Counted from the stretch's first letter, positions 50,885-63,380 are shown. The stretch is DNA of 64,000 nucleotides from Piezodorus guildinii (GCA_023052935.1 CM041292.1:42306139-42370138), one strand, 5' to 3'. Program-made: numbers and translations. The notes: generated from the sequence alone by a model not told the origin.

Positions 50885-53800
50885 ATGGAGAACTCTAATA
50901 ATACTCAACCTCAAGAAAACAACCAACCGGCTCAGGACAATACCAAAGTCAATGAGTATATCAAAGAATTGTTGAAAGAAAAGATTAATCTCGACCCAGC
51001 AAAATCTCCTATTGCCATGCGATTATTGGAAGAAGGTAAACTCATGTTCTGTTAATTATTTTATTTTGCAGTTATTACTGCAATTTAGGCAGTTTATCTT
51101 GAGATAATTTGCATTATTTTTCATTAATGGGATTGCTTTGTTTTAATAATTCTAGTATGTGTATGTAATTATTAAGTTAACTTAGTGATATCTAGTTCTG
51201 TTGATATGAAAGATTTTGTTTAAATTATTGTTTATTGCTAATTTTTCCTCGGAAGGAGTGTTTTTGCTCATATGTTGAAACTGGAAGCAATTTTTATTAT
51301 TGGGCTTTCTCTATGATGAACTTCATTTTTGTGAATATACTAGTAATATGGTATTAGTCCCTTGGTGTTTCCTCATTGTGAAGAGTAAGCTTAAGTCTTT
51401 AATGATCTTTAAGCATCACCACTTAAATAAACTGGATTAGCATTCACGTTTAGCACCATTTAATTTAGCAAGTTTTCTTCTATTTTGTGTGGATAGTTCA
51501 TAAAGTTACCATCCATTATATAGTATTTTAAGATTAGTAAGTTTTTCCAAAATATTCAAAAATAATAGTCTGTGCATTTACTAAATGTGTTTAAAAATAT
51601 TTTAGAAATTAGTTTTTAAAAATGTTGGTTTTTATTTGTTTATTAATTGCCGTCTTATGCTTAATTAGTAGTTATGATACAAATTTTAAAGTAAATGTTT
51701 TTTAAGGTGTCTAGTTATTTAATGGCATTAAATTTGTTTAGCTTTCATTGTTGATTCACCTCCATTATTCTTGTAAAGAGGTTATTAGTAAACTTGTTGC
51801 CAATTATTAGTAATCCGCCTGATGAGACCAGCCCTCCTCAGTCTTTAACTTGGTTATTTATCTAATTTAAGTTAATACACCTAATTGAATAATAGTTCTG
51901 TAATTCTTTATGGACAAAATAGAAATGTATTTACATTTGCCTTACCTAAGTTAGTCAACTAAATACCCAGGAAATGAATGGTTTAATATCAAAATCAAAT
52001 ACTGAAATTTACCTAGTATACGTAAATATATGTTTTTTATAAAATTTAAATATGTTTTATTAAATAAGGATCATGTAAAATTTTATTGATTTAATACAAG
52101 TGTAGTGTCTATGTTTAGCTCAGACTACTATTGGCAAAGAAAAGGTGTAGGGAAAAATATTTTCAAAAATAAATACAATACTTAAACTTTTTTTTTTTTT
52201 AAAACATTTATCAGTATTTAAATATTATTAAAACCTTTGACAAAAACATTATTAAGCAGAAATATGAAATCATTAAACTGTAGATGGTATGTATTACAGT
52301 ATTGATCTTTTCTTAATTAAAACAATTAAGGAAAATATGTATATGTACAAATTTTGGAAAAGAAAATTTCTAAGATGATTAAAAGGGGGTGTTAACTTCT
52401 GTTTTTTCCGAGTCTGTTGTCTGTTAACCATTAAAATTCCCTATAGTAATTTAACCTATCTGAATAGGTAAAATGATATACTTTCACTGTAGAATCGTCT
52501 AATTAATCATGGTGCATGATGATTATGTAGAATAGTGATGAATATTTAAAACGAACCATAGAATGCAGAATTCTACTTATTGGAAAGCTGTAAATATACT
52601 AGCAATAAGGCATAAATTGTAAACTGCTCAAATTATATGAAATCCCATAAAGCAACATTTTTGTGTTAGTCTTTTTCTTTTAAATCACTCCAACTAGGTT
52701 CTAAAACCTTGTAGCTTTAGAATGGTCTGTAAAACGTAAGTGTGAAATATTGTCCTTATGAGCGATATCTAGGGCCTTTTTGGTAACTAGGTGGTTCAAG
52801 CTTGACCCCTATTAAAGGCAGCTGTACACTGCGAGAAAACAGGTAGTTGAAAATTCATGAGATTTGGTGTAAGAATCATCATACCCCATGGTTACCCCCA
52901 CCTTTCGAAGACAATACTCCCTTAACCATTTGATCCTTTTCTCTAAATTAAAATCCTTATCCTTTTCCAGCAGCTCTGTTCAATGGTTCCAATCCTTTCT
53001 TTCCAATTGTGCCAAAACTGTTTTTATTCCTTATCAACCCATATCTAATTTCCTTGCCCTATCCTCAGGCATGGCCCAAGGCTCAAGTATTTCTTCCCTT
53101 TTGTTCAATACCTGCACCAATGATATCGCTGGTTCGATCTACCGCTCTTCCTACTACCTATATGCTGATGACCTCCAAACCTATTTATCCTTCCCTCTCT
53201 CCGAGTTATATGTGGTATTTGCCAGTATTCAGGAAGACCTAGATGGAATTAGTGCCTAGGCAAACCTGAATAGCTTAAACCACCCTTCTTCTGCTTTCGC
53301 TTATTGATTATCCTATTGTTTTTAGTTCCTCTGTATAAAATCTTGGCATCATCATTGATCAAAACCTGTCCTGGAAACCCCTAATATCCCAAATTTCCTG
53401 TCTATTGATAAGTACCTTGAAATTATTCCACCGATCTCGCCATCTCCTTCCACAATCCACCCATAAGCTCATAGTTTCATCACTCATTTTCCCCCACTTT
53501 GACTATGATTGTGTGGCATATGGCGGCCTCTTGAAGTTACTCGAGGACAGACTGAAAAGGGTAATGAATTGTTTTTTAAGATTTGTGTTCGGTTCCTTGA
53601 GACAGTCGCATGTATCCCACCTCTACGACGAGTTGAAGGGGTTATCCCCCACCTTTTGAAGACAATATTTCCTTGGATCATATCTTTATCAAATCATTAA
53701 TTCCCACCATACATTTTATGTCTACAACCTTCTGGTATTTAAATCCTCAACCCATCACCAGAAAACAAGACCCGTCTCTCCGACCTCTACACTCCTTTCC

Positions 53801-54665
53801 ATAGAACCAAAAAATATGATTGATCCTTTTTAGCCCGTTCCACTGCCTTATGAAATACTCTCCTGTCCAACATCCGACATGCTCCTTCTATATCATTGTT
53901 TAAATCTTTCCTCTTTCAATACTTCCATTCTCTCCAGTCCAATCTAAGCTAATTTTTATTATGCCAATTTATGTGAAGTGATTTGTGTATCTACTTTAAT
54001 GAGATGTAAAAGTTATATTTTATGTTAATTCTTATTTATTTCTGAAATATGTACATATAGAGTCACTATGATCTTTTTTTTTTTTTTTTCTTTCGATTGT
54101 TATTTAAATGCAGTTATATATTGTTTTTGGCCAGAAATAATAATTTTGTATTTTGTTCATTAATGTTATTCATTAGAGACATTGTCCCAGAATAAAGTTC
54201 TATTCTATAATCTACGTGATAGCTAACTTTGGTGTACTATTGTAGTTTTTAAAGCTTTCCTTCACAAATGTTTGTTAACCTGTACATTTGGAATATTGAA
54301 CTGGTATAATGTGTTCTCTATTCTAGGATATGCAGGGATATTAATCAAGGATATTTCCCGTGCTGTTATTTCAATTATAAATTAGCAGCCCCATAAATCC
54401 TTTTACATCCCAAAAATATATATTTATATATATACGTGGTGTTAGCTAGAACTTTTTTATTCTGTTGTGGTTTTAAATGCTTTTCTTAACCAATGTTTTT
54501 AAACCTGTACATTTGGAATGTTGAACTGGTATAATGTGTTCTCTATTCTATGATATGCAGGAATATTAATCAAGGATATTTCCCGTGCTGCTATTTCAAT
54601 TATAAATTAGCAGCCCCATAAATCCTTTTACATCCCCTCTCCCCCCCCCCCCCCCAAAAAAAATA

Positions 54666-54748
<83 letters not shown>

Positions 54749-57700
54749 GTGGTGTTAGCTTTAACTTTTTTATTCTGTTGTGGTTTTAAAAGCTTTTCTT
54801 AACAAATGTTTGCAAACCTGTACATTTGGAATGTTGAACTGTTATGTGTTCTCTATTCTAGGATATGCAGGAATATTAATCAAGGATATTTCCCGTGCTG
54901 CTATTTTAATTATAAATGAGCAGCCCCATGAATCCTTGTACATATTAATACTTAGCGTTCCGTTATTGTTAATAAACAGATATAGTATTTAAAGCCAGTG
55001 GTTCAAAAGGTTGTTATATCAAGCACCAGTCTTCTTTCTGTGACAATAAGATCCAAGGCTATTGCTTGCTATATTTGCCCGCCAAGTGATTAATGTGCTA
55101 GTGTTTTAATTTTCTAGCGCATCGGCTTACAGTTTGTGTTTTTATATTTTTTTAGTGGATTATGATTATCCAGTAATAAAATTTGTTCTTGACTTTAGCC
55201 TGATAAAGATCAAAATCAACTTAAAAAGATTATTTTTAGCAAATAAGAAATCAGCATTTCGTTACAATAATTTCAAATTAAAGTTGATTAAGTTTAGTTT
55301 GTTTGGTTTGGTTATCTAAAAATGAAATTGTGATATTTTTTTAAGCTTAAAAATAATGTATATCACTCAGCAGAGAGTGTGTTACTTCAAAATTTTTGTT
55401 GTTTCAAGAAAAATATGAAGTGTAGAAGGTAGCTCTATCATTCAGTTAATTACTTATTTAAATATTGTTTAGTTATAGTTGTTTTATTTTAAATTGATAT
55501 GTTTATATATATTATGTTTTGACTTGAAGCAATTGGTTTTGATGTATTTAACTTTTATTTCAGAGGTCGTAAAGGCACAGGCTAAAGGAAAACCAGTTAA
55601 GGAATCAAAGTATGTTGACATTTATAGAGAAAAACCAGTGAGAGTTACTGCTAAGGTGCTGGTGCCAGTTAAAGAACATCCAAGGGTGAGTTAATGCTTA
55701 TTTATTCATCATTACACATTGCAGTTTACCATCAAGCTCTTCATTTTTATTTATCTGAAAGATGTATTCTGATGAACATTTTTAAATTAAGAACTTTCAG
55801 GATCTAAGTTTCCCTCCAGCCGGAATCAATAAACCTTGCTAAATTTTGTGAAGGGGTAGATGTGTCAACATTTTATTTCCAAAACATATATTTGTACAAA
55901 TTTAAAAATTACTTATTTATGGTATAGCTTAGTCTAATTAAAAAAAAATCCCTGAAGTCGTCATGTATTAGGTTGTGTCACAGGAAATGTCCGTTTTTAA
56001 GGTAAAGGATTTTTATAAAAAATATGAAAACAAGATAATTTTATTCGAAGTATTTACCTTCTTTTTCTACACATTTTTCCCAACGTGACACCAACTTTTT
56101 TGTTCCCAAACTGGAAAACTCGTGAGATTTGAAGTGAAACAAAATCTGAAAACGCACTTTTCACTTGATCATCATTTTTAAAAAGTTTTCCTTTGAAGAT
56201 GTCTAAATTCCTGAACAGGTGGTAATCTGTTAGAGACAAATCGGGAGAATATGGTGCGTGCGGAAGAACTTTGTGGCCCAGTTCTTTCAATTTTTTGCAC
56301 GGTATGTTTTGAAACATGGGGTCTTGCTGCCGCTCAGTGAGATCACTAGGTACCCATGTATCAAGCTTTTTTACTTTCCCAATACACTTTAAATGTCTGG
56401 AAACGGTAGATGCACTTGCATTTAGTTGTGCTGAGAGTCCTTTAACTGTTTGGTAGTAGGGGTTTCCTTCTACTGTATGTTTGAGTACATCGTCTATTAC
56501 GGACGGAGGTCTTCCTCGGGGCAAGTTTTCCAAGTCGGTATCCCCAGCTGAAAATTAAGCAAACCAATGGCGAATGGTTCGTTCATTAACACTCCCTTCC
56601 CCAAACGCCTTGCAAATATTTCTAGCGGCCTCAGCTGCTGAATGGCCGAGTTTAAACTCGTACAAAAATATTACTCGAAAATCGTGTGTTTCCATGTTCA
56701 TATTTGGAAGTATACTAAAAAGTTGGTTATTGATTAGGAAGCTAATGTTTATAGTACAAAGGTAGAGGATTAGTAACTGTTTACTTCAAATATGTAAACA
56801 TTCAGAAGAAAACAACAGATACCTGCAAAATCCTTAATGTATTTCAGAAACTATAAAAACGGACATTTCATGTGAACCCAATATTTATTTTTGTTTTTTT
56901 ACTGTTTAAGTTTGTCTTATTTCAGTGGTGATTTTAAAAAATACAAGTTTTCAAAATTGAAATAATTGTGCAAATTCTACATTACTCTAAAAACATCAAA
57001 AAATTAAATTTAAAGTTAAAATCCATCAAGGTTTTTAGGCATGAACCTTCAATGCTTTTAGTTTTCTATCTTGGTCATTAGCTATTTGTTAACTTTTTCC
57101 TATTATTAAACCTGTACATTTGGAATGTTGAACTGATAATGGTATGTTCTCCATTCTAGGATATGCAGGGATATTAATCAAGGATATTTCCCGTGCTGTT
57201 ATTTTAATTATAAATTAGCAGCCCCATAAATCCTTGTACATCTATCTTTTACATTTAAATATATGTTTACATGATGGTTAAAATTTTGGTGATGTATTTA
57301 TTGAATGCTGTACCTGTACCAAACAAAGAAATCTTTATTTTCATTAGTAGCTTATGACATTTTTTTAAATTTCAACTTAAGTTTTATTAATTTTTTTAGT
57401 ACAATTGCTTCCAAGCTAAATGCTATTGGAAGTGTAGTAATTATCTGATTCTATTACATGTGTGTCTGGCTAAATATAGACACACACATTCATATTTAAA
57501 TTTATATCTTTTATTAAAACAGAGGCACCTCCACGCTGAAAGGCACAAAGTAGGAAGAGAAATGGAGAAAAAAAACAAAAAAAAAAAAAAAAAAAAAAAA
57601 AACGCTGTTTATTCTGCTCGACTTCTGTATGAATATTCACAATTTAGTCAAATTTTATGTTGCTTTACTTTGTTATGACATATCATTTTGAAAATATGGC

Positions 57701-60133
57701 TATTAAATGATGGCTGTCCAGAGTTCATCAGAATTATCTAGGATTTAAAATCTGTTCTTGCTGTCTGTTCTTGAGTTTAATTACTGTAATCCAAGTCCCA
57801 ACTTAAATTATAATCCTGTTAGTTATCAAAGCAGTTTTGTATGGCTTCCTAGTTCCAAAATACGACACATTAGTATTTTAAAATAATTTAGAATATAGTT
57901 ATATAGTTAGAATATAGTTAAAGACGAGAGTTTTCCGTGATAATTTTTATTCTCTTGCCTTCTAGTTAGTAGTTGTTACAATTTGTTTATTATTATGTTA
58001 ACCACTATTCTTAATATTAGATTATCAATTAAAGTCTTTGGATGCTATTTTAACGTTTTTTATTTTTTATTACAGTTTAATTTTGTTGGAAAACTTTTGG
58101 GACCAAAGGGTAATTCCCTAAGGAGGTTACAAGAAGAGACCATGACAAAAATGGCTATTCTAGGAAGGGGTTCAATGAGGGATAAACAGAAGGTAAGCTA
58201 TTGTAAAGATTTTAATTTAGTTTAGGAATTGCCATTTAACTAACTCAGTGGTGCTAAGCAGAACTCACCAGAGTTTAACCTGAGTTTTACTGAGTATAAT
58301 TGCAATTAAATTGAATACAATTTAATGTTTACTAACATACTTAAAATTTACATTATAATATAAACTTCACAGGAAGAAGAATGGAGAAATACTCTTGACC
58401 CGAAATACTCCCATCTCTCTGAGGAACTCCACGTTGAGATTTCTGCTCTGGCACCTCCTGCCGAGTCACATGCCAGAATTGCTTTTGCCCTAGCAGAGCT
58501 GAGGAAATACTTGGTCCCAGACAGCAATGATGAGATTCGTTTAGAACAACTTAGAGAAATTCAATCTGACCCAGGGCGCAGAGGTGCTGGGCGTGGAAGA
58601 GCTCCTCCACCGCCTCCTCCTCGTGGGGCTGGCCGAGCAAGTAAGCTATTTTATGTTTTTTATTTAAGACATTTCCCCACATGGCTTACTCTATATTCTA
58701 CTGAACAAGGAGAGAATTCCAAATTTGTCTCACAGTTTCGATGAATTTTTTTTTTGTAAAACTAGACATTAATCCATTAGACACTGCAAAATATTAGGGG
58801 CTTATGCTCACCAGGAATCGCATATAAAAATCAAAAAGTACATTTTATTCATCTCTTGTTTTAGTGAAGGTTAAAAAATACGTTAGTTGTCAAAAATACC
58901 CTATAAAGCGGAATAATTTAAAAAGTAAGCCATTAAAATATTTAAACCTTAAGATGGTAATAACCTTAAAAATATAAATCTTTTCTTATGCATGGTAATA
59001 ACCCTAAAAATATAAATCATCTTGTCAACTGTGTTCCTCACTACTATAAAGAAATATTAATCGAGCACATTTTTTAAGAGGCCTTATTAAAATGTTTATA
59101 ATTAGGACACCATGATGAACAAAAAACAAATTAATAAAATATTTTCTATGTATATGCTTGTTAATTCCGTTATTTATGAAGATAAAGAAAAAATCTCTAG
59201 TGTCATTAGATGCAAGAAAAAAAATTAACGTTTGTCCCCCGTACAAATTAATTAATGATTACCAAAAATTAGTTTTATTCGAAAATTCAAAAACTAAAAA
59301 AAAAGATCATTTAAATAACAGTTAAAGCATTTAGAATCAATTAGTGGTGATAAGTCATTTTCCTTTGAATTTTCAATTGCTTTTCATTTTAGTTAATAGC
59401 CTATAAAAAGGTATTAACAATTAGACCCTTAAAAATATAGTTATTTAGAAATGATTAAGCATTGTATAATAATTTGTGGTGTTTTTAAACAGTTATGCTA
59501 CTAATTTAGACTATCTCGGTAGTATATGCTCATGATCATTGATTTAATTTGAAATATTTCATTTTTTTTTTTTTTTTTTATAAAATATAATTTTGATTAA
59601 GGTACTGGATTGGCCCCCCCACCACCAAGGCCCGCCCCGAGCAAGGCTAAAGTCCTTTCTATCTTGGACCGTGCTAGGCAAGCCATGGAAGAACCTGCCT
59701 ATCCAGACTATGAAGAGGCTGGCCCCTATGGATATGAACCCCCTCCACCAGCTGGGTATGCCATTTTTTCTTATTTTATTATCAATAGTTTTTATGCAGT
59801 ATAGTGTGTATATCATCTGTCTTATAAGCCACAACAGTTCATCTGTAAGATTGGTGGTGACCAATTTAAATTTAAAAAACATAAATCAATACTCACAAAT
59901 TGAATTAAAACATCAACCGTTGCAATTGCTCTGATAGTTTATTTATTTCCTTATACGCGACTGATCATTAAGTTATTTCTCAATCACTTTATCAATTCAA
60001 TTTTTAAAATATTGAAAAATTGTATACCACCTTAGCATTTTCAAATAATCATCAAATTGCTGACGTTTTAAGAAAAAAATAAGGATTAACATTGGTAGCT
60101 CCAACTTGATAATTTTAATTAGATTTTTGGTTT

Positions 60134-60226
<93 letters not shown>

Positions 60227-61663
60227 GATGTAGGCATTATGCTCAGTTATGTAGTTTACTAGTTCAGTAATTTCAAATAATTATTTGCTCATTTTTTAGT
60301 TTATTATTATTATTATTATTTTTTCAGTTATGCTGGTGACTATGAAGGCGGTGCTGAATACTATGACACACCAGCATATTCAGGTATTTCAGATACATTT
60401 TATTTTTAAGCTGATAATGATTTTAATGCCAAAGGAAGTTAAGAGTTTGTGCTATATTATATGAAATATAGTACCTTTTTGTAATAACTTCTTTTATGAA
60501 GGATAAAGCATGTTTTAAAAGGAAATGTTTTTAGTAACATTTGGAATGAAATGAAGTGTAGATTTAGTATTACCTTGGATGAAGAACTACAATTTTCAAA
60601 TTCGTTTTTTGAAAGATTTTTGTGTTTTTTATTCGTTATCGGATGGCGGATTTCGATGGAAATAAACCGTCAAAATGCAAATATATCAATTCCATGAAAA
60701 ATTTCCTTTAGTACGTTTGCCTTAACAAATTTGTGCAGACAATAAATAAATGGTAACATATTATAGTTAGGTGCTTCCACTGTTTTTCAATGAAATATTG
60801 TACATTTTTGAAGAAAGTTAAGGGAAAGGTTATATTTTAATCAAAGGGTAAAGTACATTTTTAAAAGGAAATGATTATATGAGAGAAGCTAGTTCAGGGT
60901 GCAGTCATAAGAACACTATAAAGATATAAACTTAATAAACTAGTTTCGACATTTCGTCCTAAATTATAGGCCTTCTTCAGGGCTATAAAAAATAAAATAT
61001 AACAACCAGGCTATAAAAACAAAAGATAGGCCCTGAAGAAGGCCTATAATTTAGGCTGAAACGTTGGCACCAGTTTATTAAGTTTATATCTTAATAGTGT
61101 GTTCTTTTGACTACACCCTAAACTAACATCTCTCACTTACTCACACAGTCACCATTCTCACTTCGGAAATGTTTATAGAATGCTTTAGAATAAAATTAAA
61201 TATGGATTTAGTACCTTATAAAAAGAACTGCAATTTTCCTATACATTTTTAAAGAATTAGTGTTTTTAATATGAAATCAGAAGGCGGATTTCGATTTAAG
61301 TAATTTATTTAAGTAGAAATATGTAGATTCCATAAAAAATGTCCTTTAGTATGTCTCAATTTCTGTCCTTTATTATATGTTTCCAGTTACAAATACTGTC
61401 CAAACAAGGCATTTTTCTATTGTTTTTATTTTATTTGGTCTAATTAAATTATTAAAATTGTAGTCACTCTAATTAGGAAAATCATCAATAGTTTTGGGAG
61501 AGAAGTAGAAACTAAAACTTGATTATTTATTTTGACAAAATATATTTTAATTTCAGCCGCTGGAGCTGGGCGTTGGAAGGGCTACAAGTCTGCTGTTGTA
61601 GGTCGTGGATATGGAGCAGGAGCAGCCCGCCCTGTGCCATATTCACGCCCTGTCCCCAAGTAA
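50885..61663 (+). CDS. KHDRBS: KH/STAR-domain RNA-binding protein, Sam68/KHDRBS family, 324 aa
   Basis: RNA-binding signalling and splicing regulator of the STAR class. Coding exons: 50885-51035, 55564-55685, 58076-58192, 58373-58640, 59602-59755, 60328-60383, 61557-61663. GT-AG junctions and phases are continuous (975 nt). Residues about 24-56 ([16 protein letters not shown]) form the QUA1-like dimerisation region. The KH domain spans about 80-178 with [20 protein letters not shown], the GPKG loop at 100-103 and [24 protein letters not shown]2-like segment follows ([18 protein letters not shown]). The C-terminus is Arg/Gly/Pro-rich (about 197-235), then Tyr-rich ([13 protein letters not shown]) and ends in [11 protein letters not shown], all typical of Sam68/SLM proteins. 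A donor 8 nt after the stop (61672) indicates a 3' UTR intron. Introns 1 and 2 host four H/ACA snoRNA-like sequences. Drosophila has several qkr58E/Kep1 paralogues, so exact orthology is open. Confidence 0.93.
52880..54210 (+). pseudogene. Decayed Jockey/CR1-type LINE in KH intron 1
   Basis: Successive frames give [21 protein letters not shown] text, [30 protein letters not shown] (the YADD box), [18 protein letters not shown] text and [17 protein letters not shown], then the C-terminal block ending near 53945. Several stops and frameshifts. The 3' end has AATAAAGTTCTATTCTAT (about 54191-54208), a LINE-like tail. 5'-truncated. Confidence 0.75.
54279..54410 (+). ncRNA. Intronic H/ACA box snoRNA, copy 1
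   Basis: Within intron 1 of the KH gene. Hairpin 1: base stem CCTGTACA with TATGCAGG (one mismatch, one wobble), upper stem GAAT..GAAC with GTTC..ATTC. Hinge box ATATTA at 54338-54343. Hairpin 2: base stem AAGGAT (54347-54352) with ATCCTT (54397-54402), upper stem GCTG (54362-54365) with CAGC (54386-54389). ACA box at 54405-54407, three bases from the 3' end. The pocket lies exactly 15 nt before ACA, the distance expected of a functional pseudouridylation guide. Pocket strands ATTTCCCGT and CCCATAA predict a target UUAUGGG-(U)N-ACGGGAAAU, not assigned to an RNA here. Confidence 0.82.
54504..54635 (+). ncRNA. Intronic H/ACA box snoRNA, copy 2
   Basis: Second tandem copy in the same intron, with identical layout: hairpin 1, ATATTA hinge, hairpin 2 and ACA at 54630-54632 followed by three bases. 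Guide-pocket strands are identical to copy 1. The upper stem of hairpin 2 has GCTGCT where copy 1 has GCTGTT, turning a U.G wobble into C-G, a structure-preserving change. Confidence 0.8.
54817..54945 (+). ncRNA. Intronic H/ACA box snoRNA, copy 3
   Basis: Third copy in intron 1, separated from copy 2 by a long TA microsatellite. A 3-nt deletion falls in the apical loop of hairpin 1, leaving stems intact; the hinge ATATTA and ACA (54940-54942) are kept. One pocket base differs (CCCATGA versus CCCATAA). The upper stem of hairpin 2 is GCTGCT with AGCAGC. Confidence 0.8.
55971..56881 (-). mobile_element. Internally deleted mariner element with TIRs
   Basis: About 0.9 kb in intron 2 of the KH gene, flanked by TA. 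The ends share inverted repeats including AAATGTCCGTTTTTA (left) with its complement TAAAAACGGACATTT (right). Minus-strand coding starts at ATG 56693-56695 ([20 protein letters not shown], helix-turn-helix domain), has one in-frame stop (RHWFA*FSAGD), then continues [14 protein letters not shown] to SDLTERQQ. It then jumps directly to the C-terminal catalytic end [19 protein letters not shown], so the middle catalytic region is deleted. It cannot encode active transposase, but retains both termini and could be mobilised in trans. Confidence 0.85.
57111..57243 (+). ncRNA. Intronic H/ACA box snoRNA, copy 4
   Basis: Dispersed copy in intron 2 of the KH gene. Starts CCTGTACATT; hinge ATATTA; base stem AAGGAT with ATCCTT; ACA at 57238-57240 plus three bases. 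Pocket strands match copy 1. Differences are concentrated in the apical loop of hairpin 1 and the loop of hairpin 2, the pattern expected for a structured RNA under selection. Confidence 0.8.
60880..61164 (-). mobile_element. TSD-flanked fold-back element with paired hammerhead-like motifs
   Basis: Flanked by GGAAATGATTATA (60867-60879) and GGAAATGTTTATA (61165-61177). Unique head (complement ends ACAGTCACCATTCTCACTTC) lies at the right. Both arms carry CCCTGAAGAAGGCCTATAAT followed by TTAGG and GAAACGTT or GAAATGTC, facing each other. In KH-gene intron 6. Confidence 0.78.
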
Positions 61664-61671
61664 AGTGACTG

Positions 61672-62484
61672 GTAAGTTAGTTTTTACTTTTTTATTTAAT
61701 TTTCATTAATATTATATATTAAAATCAATGCACCAACTAGGCAGAGATTGTGACAATTGATTCTCCAACTTTATAATGGATATAATTAGTATTTATATTT
61801 TTCTGAATAGCCATTGAATGAATTTTTTAAAAAGTTTCATGTATTTTTTTATTATACTTTTTGTTGTTTTCTATCAAGGAAATATGTGTTAAATCATTTA
61901 GGGACCAGTTATAAATTTTTTATTTTTATTAAATTACAAGTTAACCCCCCAATACGGTGGTTTTGTTGAATCTATTTTTTTAATCTCACCTTATAATTAG
62001 AAGAAAGTCCTGTATCTTTAACTTATGAAGGGTCTTAAGTTGAGTACATGTTGAGATCCGTTTTTCGCCCAACGAATGGGTATCCAGGATCATACACAGC
62101 TGTCAGGGATTTTTTCCTTATTTTCTATTTAACTGTCTGATCTGCTCTACTAGGATGGTCTCCATACCTTAATTATTCTGCTACAGCTGGAGTTCACATT
62201 CAAAATCCAGAGAACAGTAAATTAGTGTTCTTTCTATGGACCACACTTTACAATTACTTAAGTAGGTGATCTAATTGTGGAAATGAGTTCAATATTGTTT
62301 GTAGTTGAGTCCAATTAGTATTTAATCTCTATTTGTCTGCAAATTCATTGCTTTCTATTCCTTTATTGGAAATTGTGCCACCTTATCTATAAAGGCATGC
62401 CGGGGTCTCTATGTATGACAGTTGCGTGAATAATAGCTTCTTCAATTTTTTTAATAAAATTTGTATTTAATACAATAGGTAAAA
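61672..62484 (+). other. 3' UTR intron/downstream region of the KH gene
   Basis: Begins with the donor GTAAGTTAG in the 3' UTR; the matching acceptor was not identified. Contains the diverged SINE A at 62085-62255. Beyond 63380 to the window end there is only AT-rich sequence with no recognisable gene. Confidence 0.4.
62085..62255 (-). mobile_element. SINE family A, diverged copy
   Basis: On the minus strand the order GTGGTCCATAGAAAGAACAC, a degraded B-box region, then TATGGAGACCATCCTAGTAG follows the family A head and tail. Strongly mutated. Confidence 0.5.
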
Positions 62485-63380
62485 AAAATTGGTGCGGGCA
62501 ACACACGACTTTCACTTACCTCCATTTTTAAAATCAATAAAATAATTTTCAAATACAGTTAGTGATAAAAATACGTGAAACTATTAAAGAATTAATTAAA
62601 TTGAATTTATATAGAAACATGTGTTTTATTAAAAAATCTATTATATTATTATCTAAAATAATCAGTTAGTTTTATCTTCTTTTCATCTCTCTCTATTAAC
62701 TTTTAAAAGCTTGAGTGTAAGATAATATTTTTTCTAAATTCTTTAGCTTTCCAACGGTATATCTTACATATATATTACTGCTCTTATGTTCAAAAACAAA
62801 TAATTGCATTAAAAAAATATTTTTTCTGTTTTCTCCTTTAGTTGGGTATCGGAATTTATTTAATTTATATATTTGCCTGTTTTTCATCAGTGGTAACAAG
62901 ATGATATAGTTATTTTTTATAGAAACAACAAAATTAAAGGTACTTCAGAGAAAGAAAATTTAAAATATCGGCATTTAAGCCCTGTCAGACCATTTTAATC
63001 CGAATGAAACCTAAATGATATTAAAGCCCATTAAATTTTACATCGACCTAGCAAGTTTAATCAAAATCGTTGGAACCGTTTTTGAGAAAATCAAAAAAAG
63101 GTGCAAAATGCATGGTATAAAGTGGCTATCCTGGTAAGCTCATTTTGATGAAAAAGGTTTTGTAACGTCTGGGGCGTATATTTTTCTTAAATATAAAATT
63201 TTAGTTTTATAGGACTTACCGTTTCCACCCGGGAGTTACCATACACACAGACCTTTTTGCAGGACTTGGTTATTTGGACTCATGAGACCCTAAAATGAGT
63301 ATTTCCATTGAAAACTGGAATTAAAAAATTTTCACGATCGCAATACTTTCCCTTACTATATATAGTAAGTGAAAGTAATA
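62485..63380 (+). repeat. 0.8-1 kb repeat family, best-preserved copy
   Basis: Starts GGTGCGGGCAACACACGACT, then TTCACTTACCTCC, and ends TATATAGTAAGTGAAAGTAA. The words ACTTTCACTTAC and GTAAGTGAAAGT near the two ends are inverted repeats, suggesting a non-autonomous TIR element of unknown superfamily. No transposase coding. Confidence 0.7.

Noticed and set aside
54780..54992. Possible alternative exon or small ORF ([14 protein letters not shown]...) after an acceptor-like CTATTCTAG, in phase with KH exon 1
   Set aside because: The same sequence in the other three copies has a stop, and the conserved features are RNA stems, a hinge and ACA. The open frame is coincidental.
59559..59934. ORFs overlapping KH exon 5 in other frames
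   Set aside because: They run over splice sites and are shadows of the coding exon 59602-59755.
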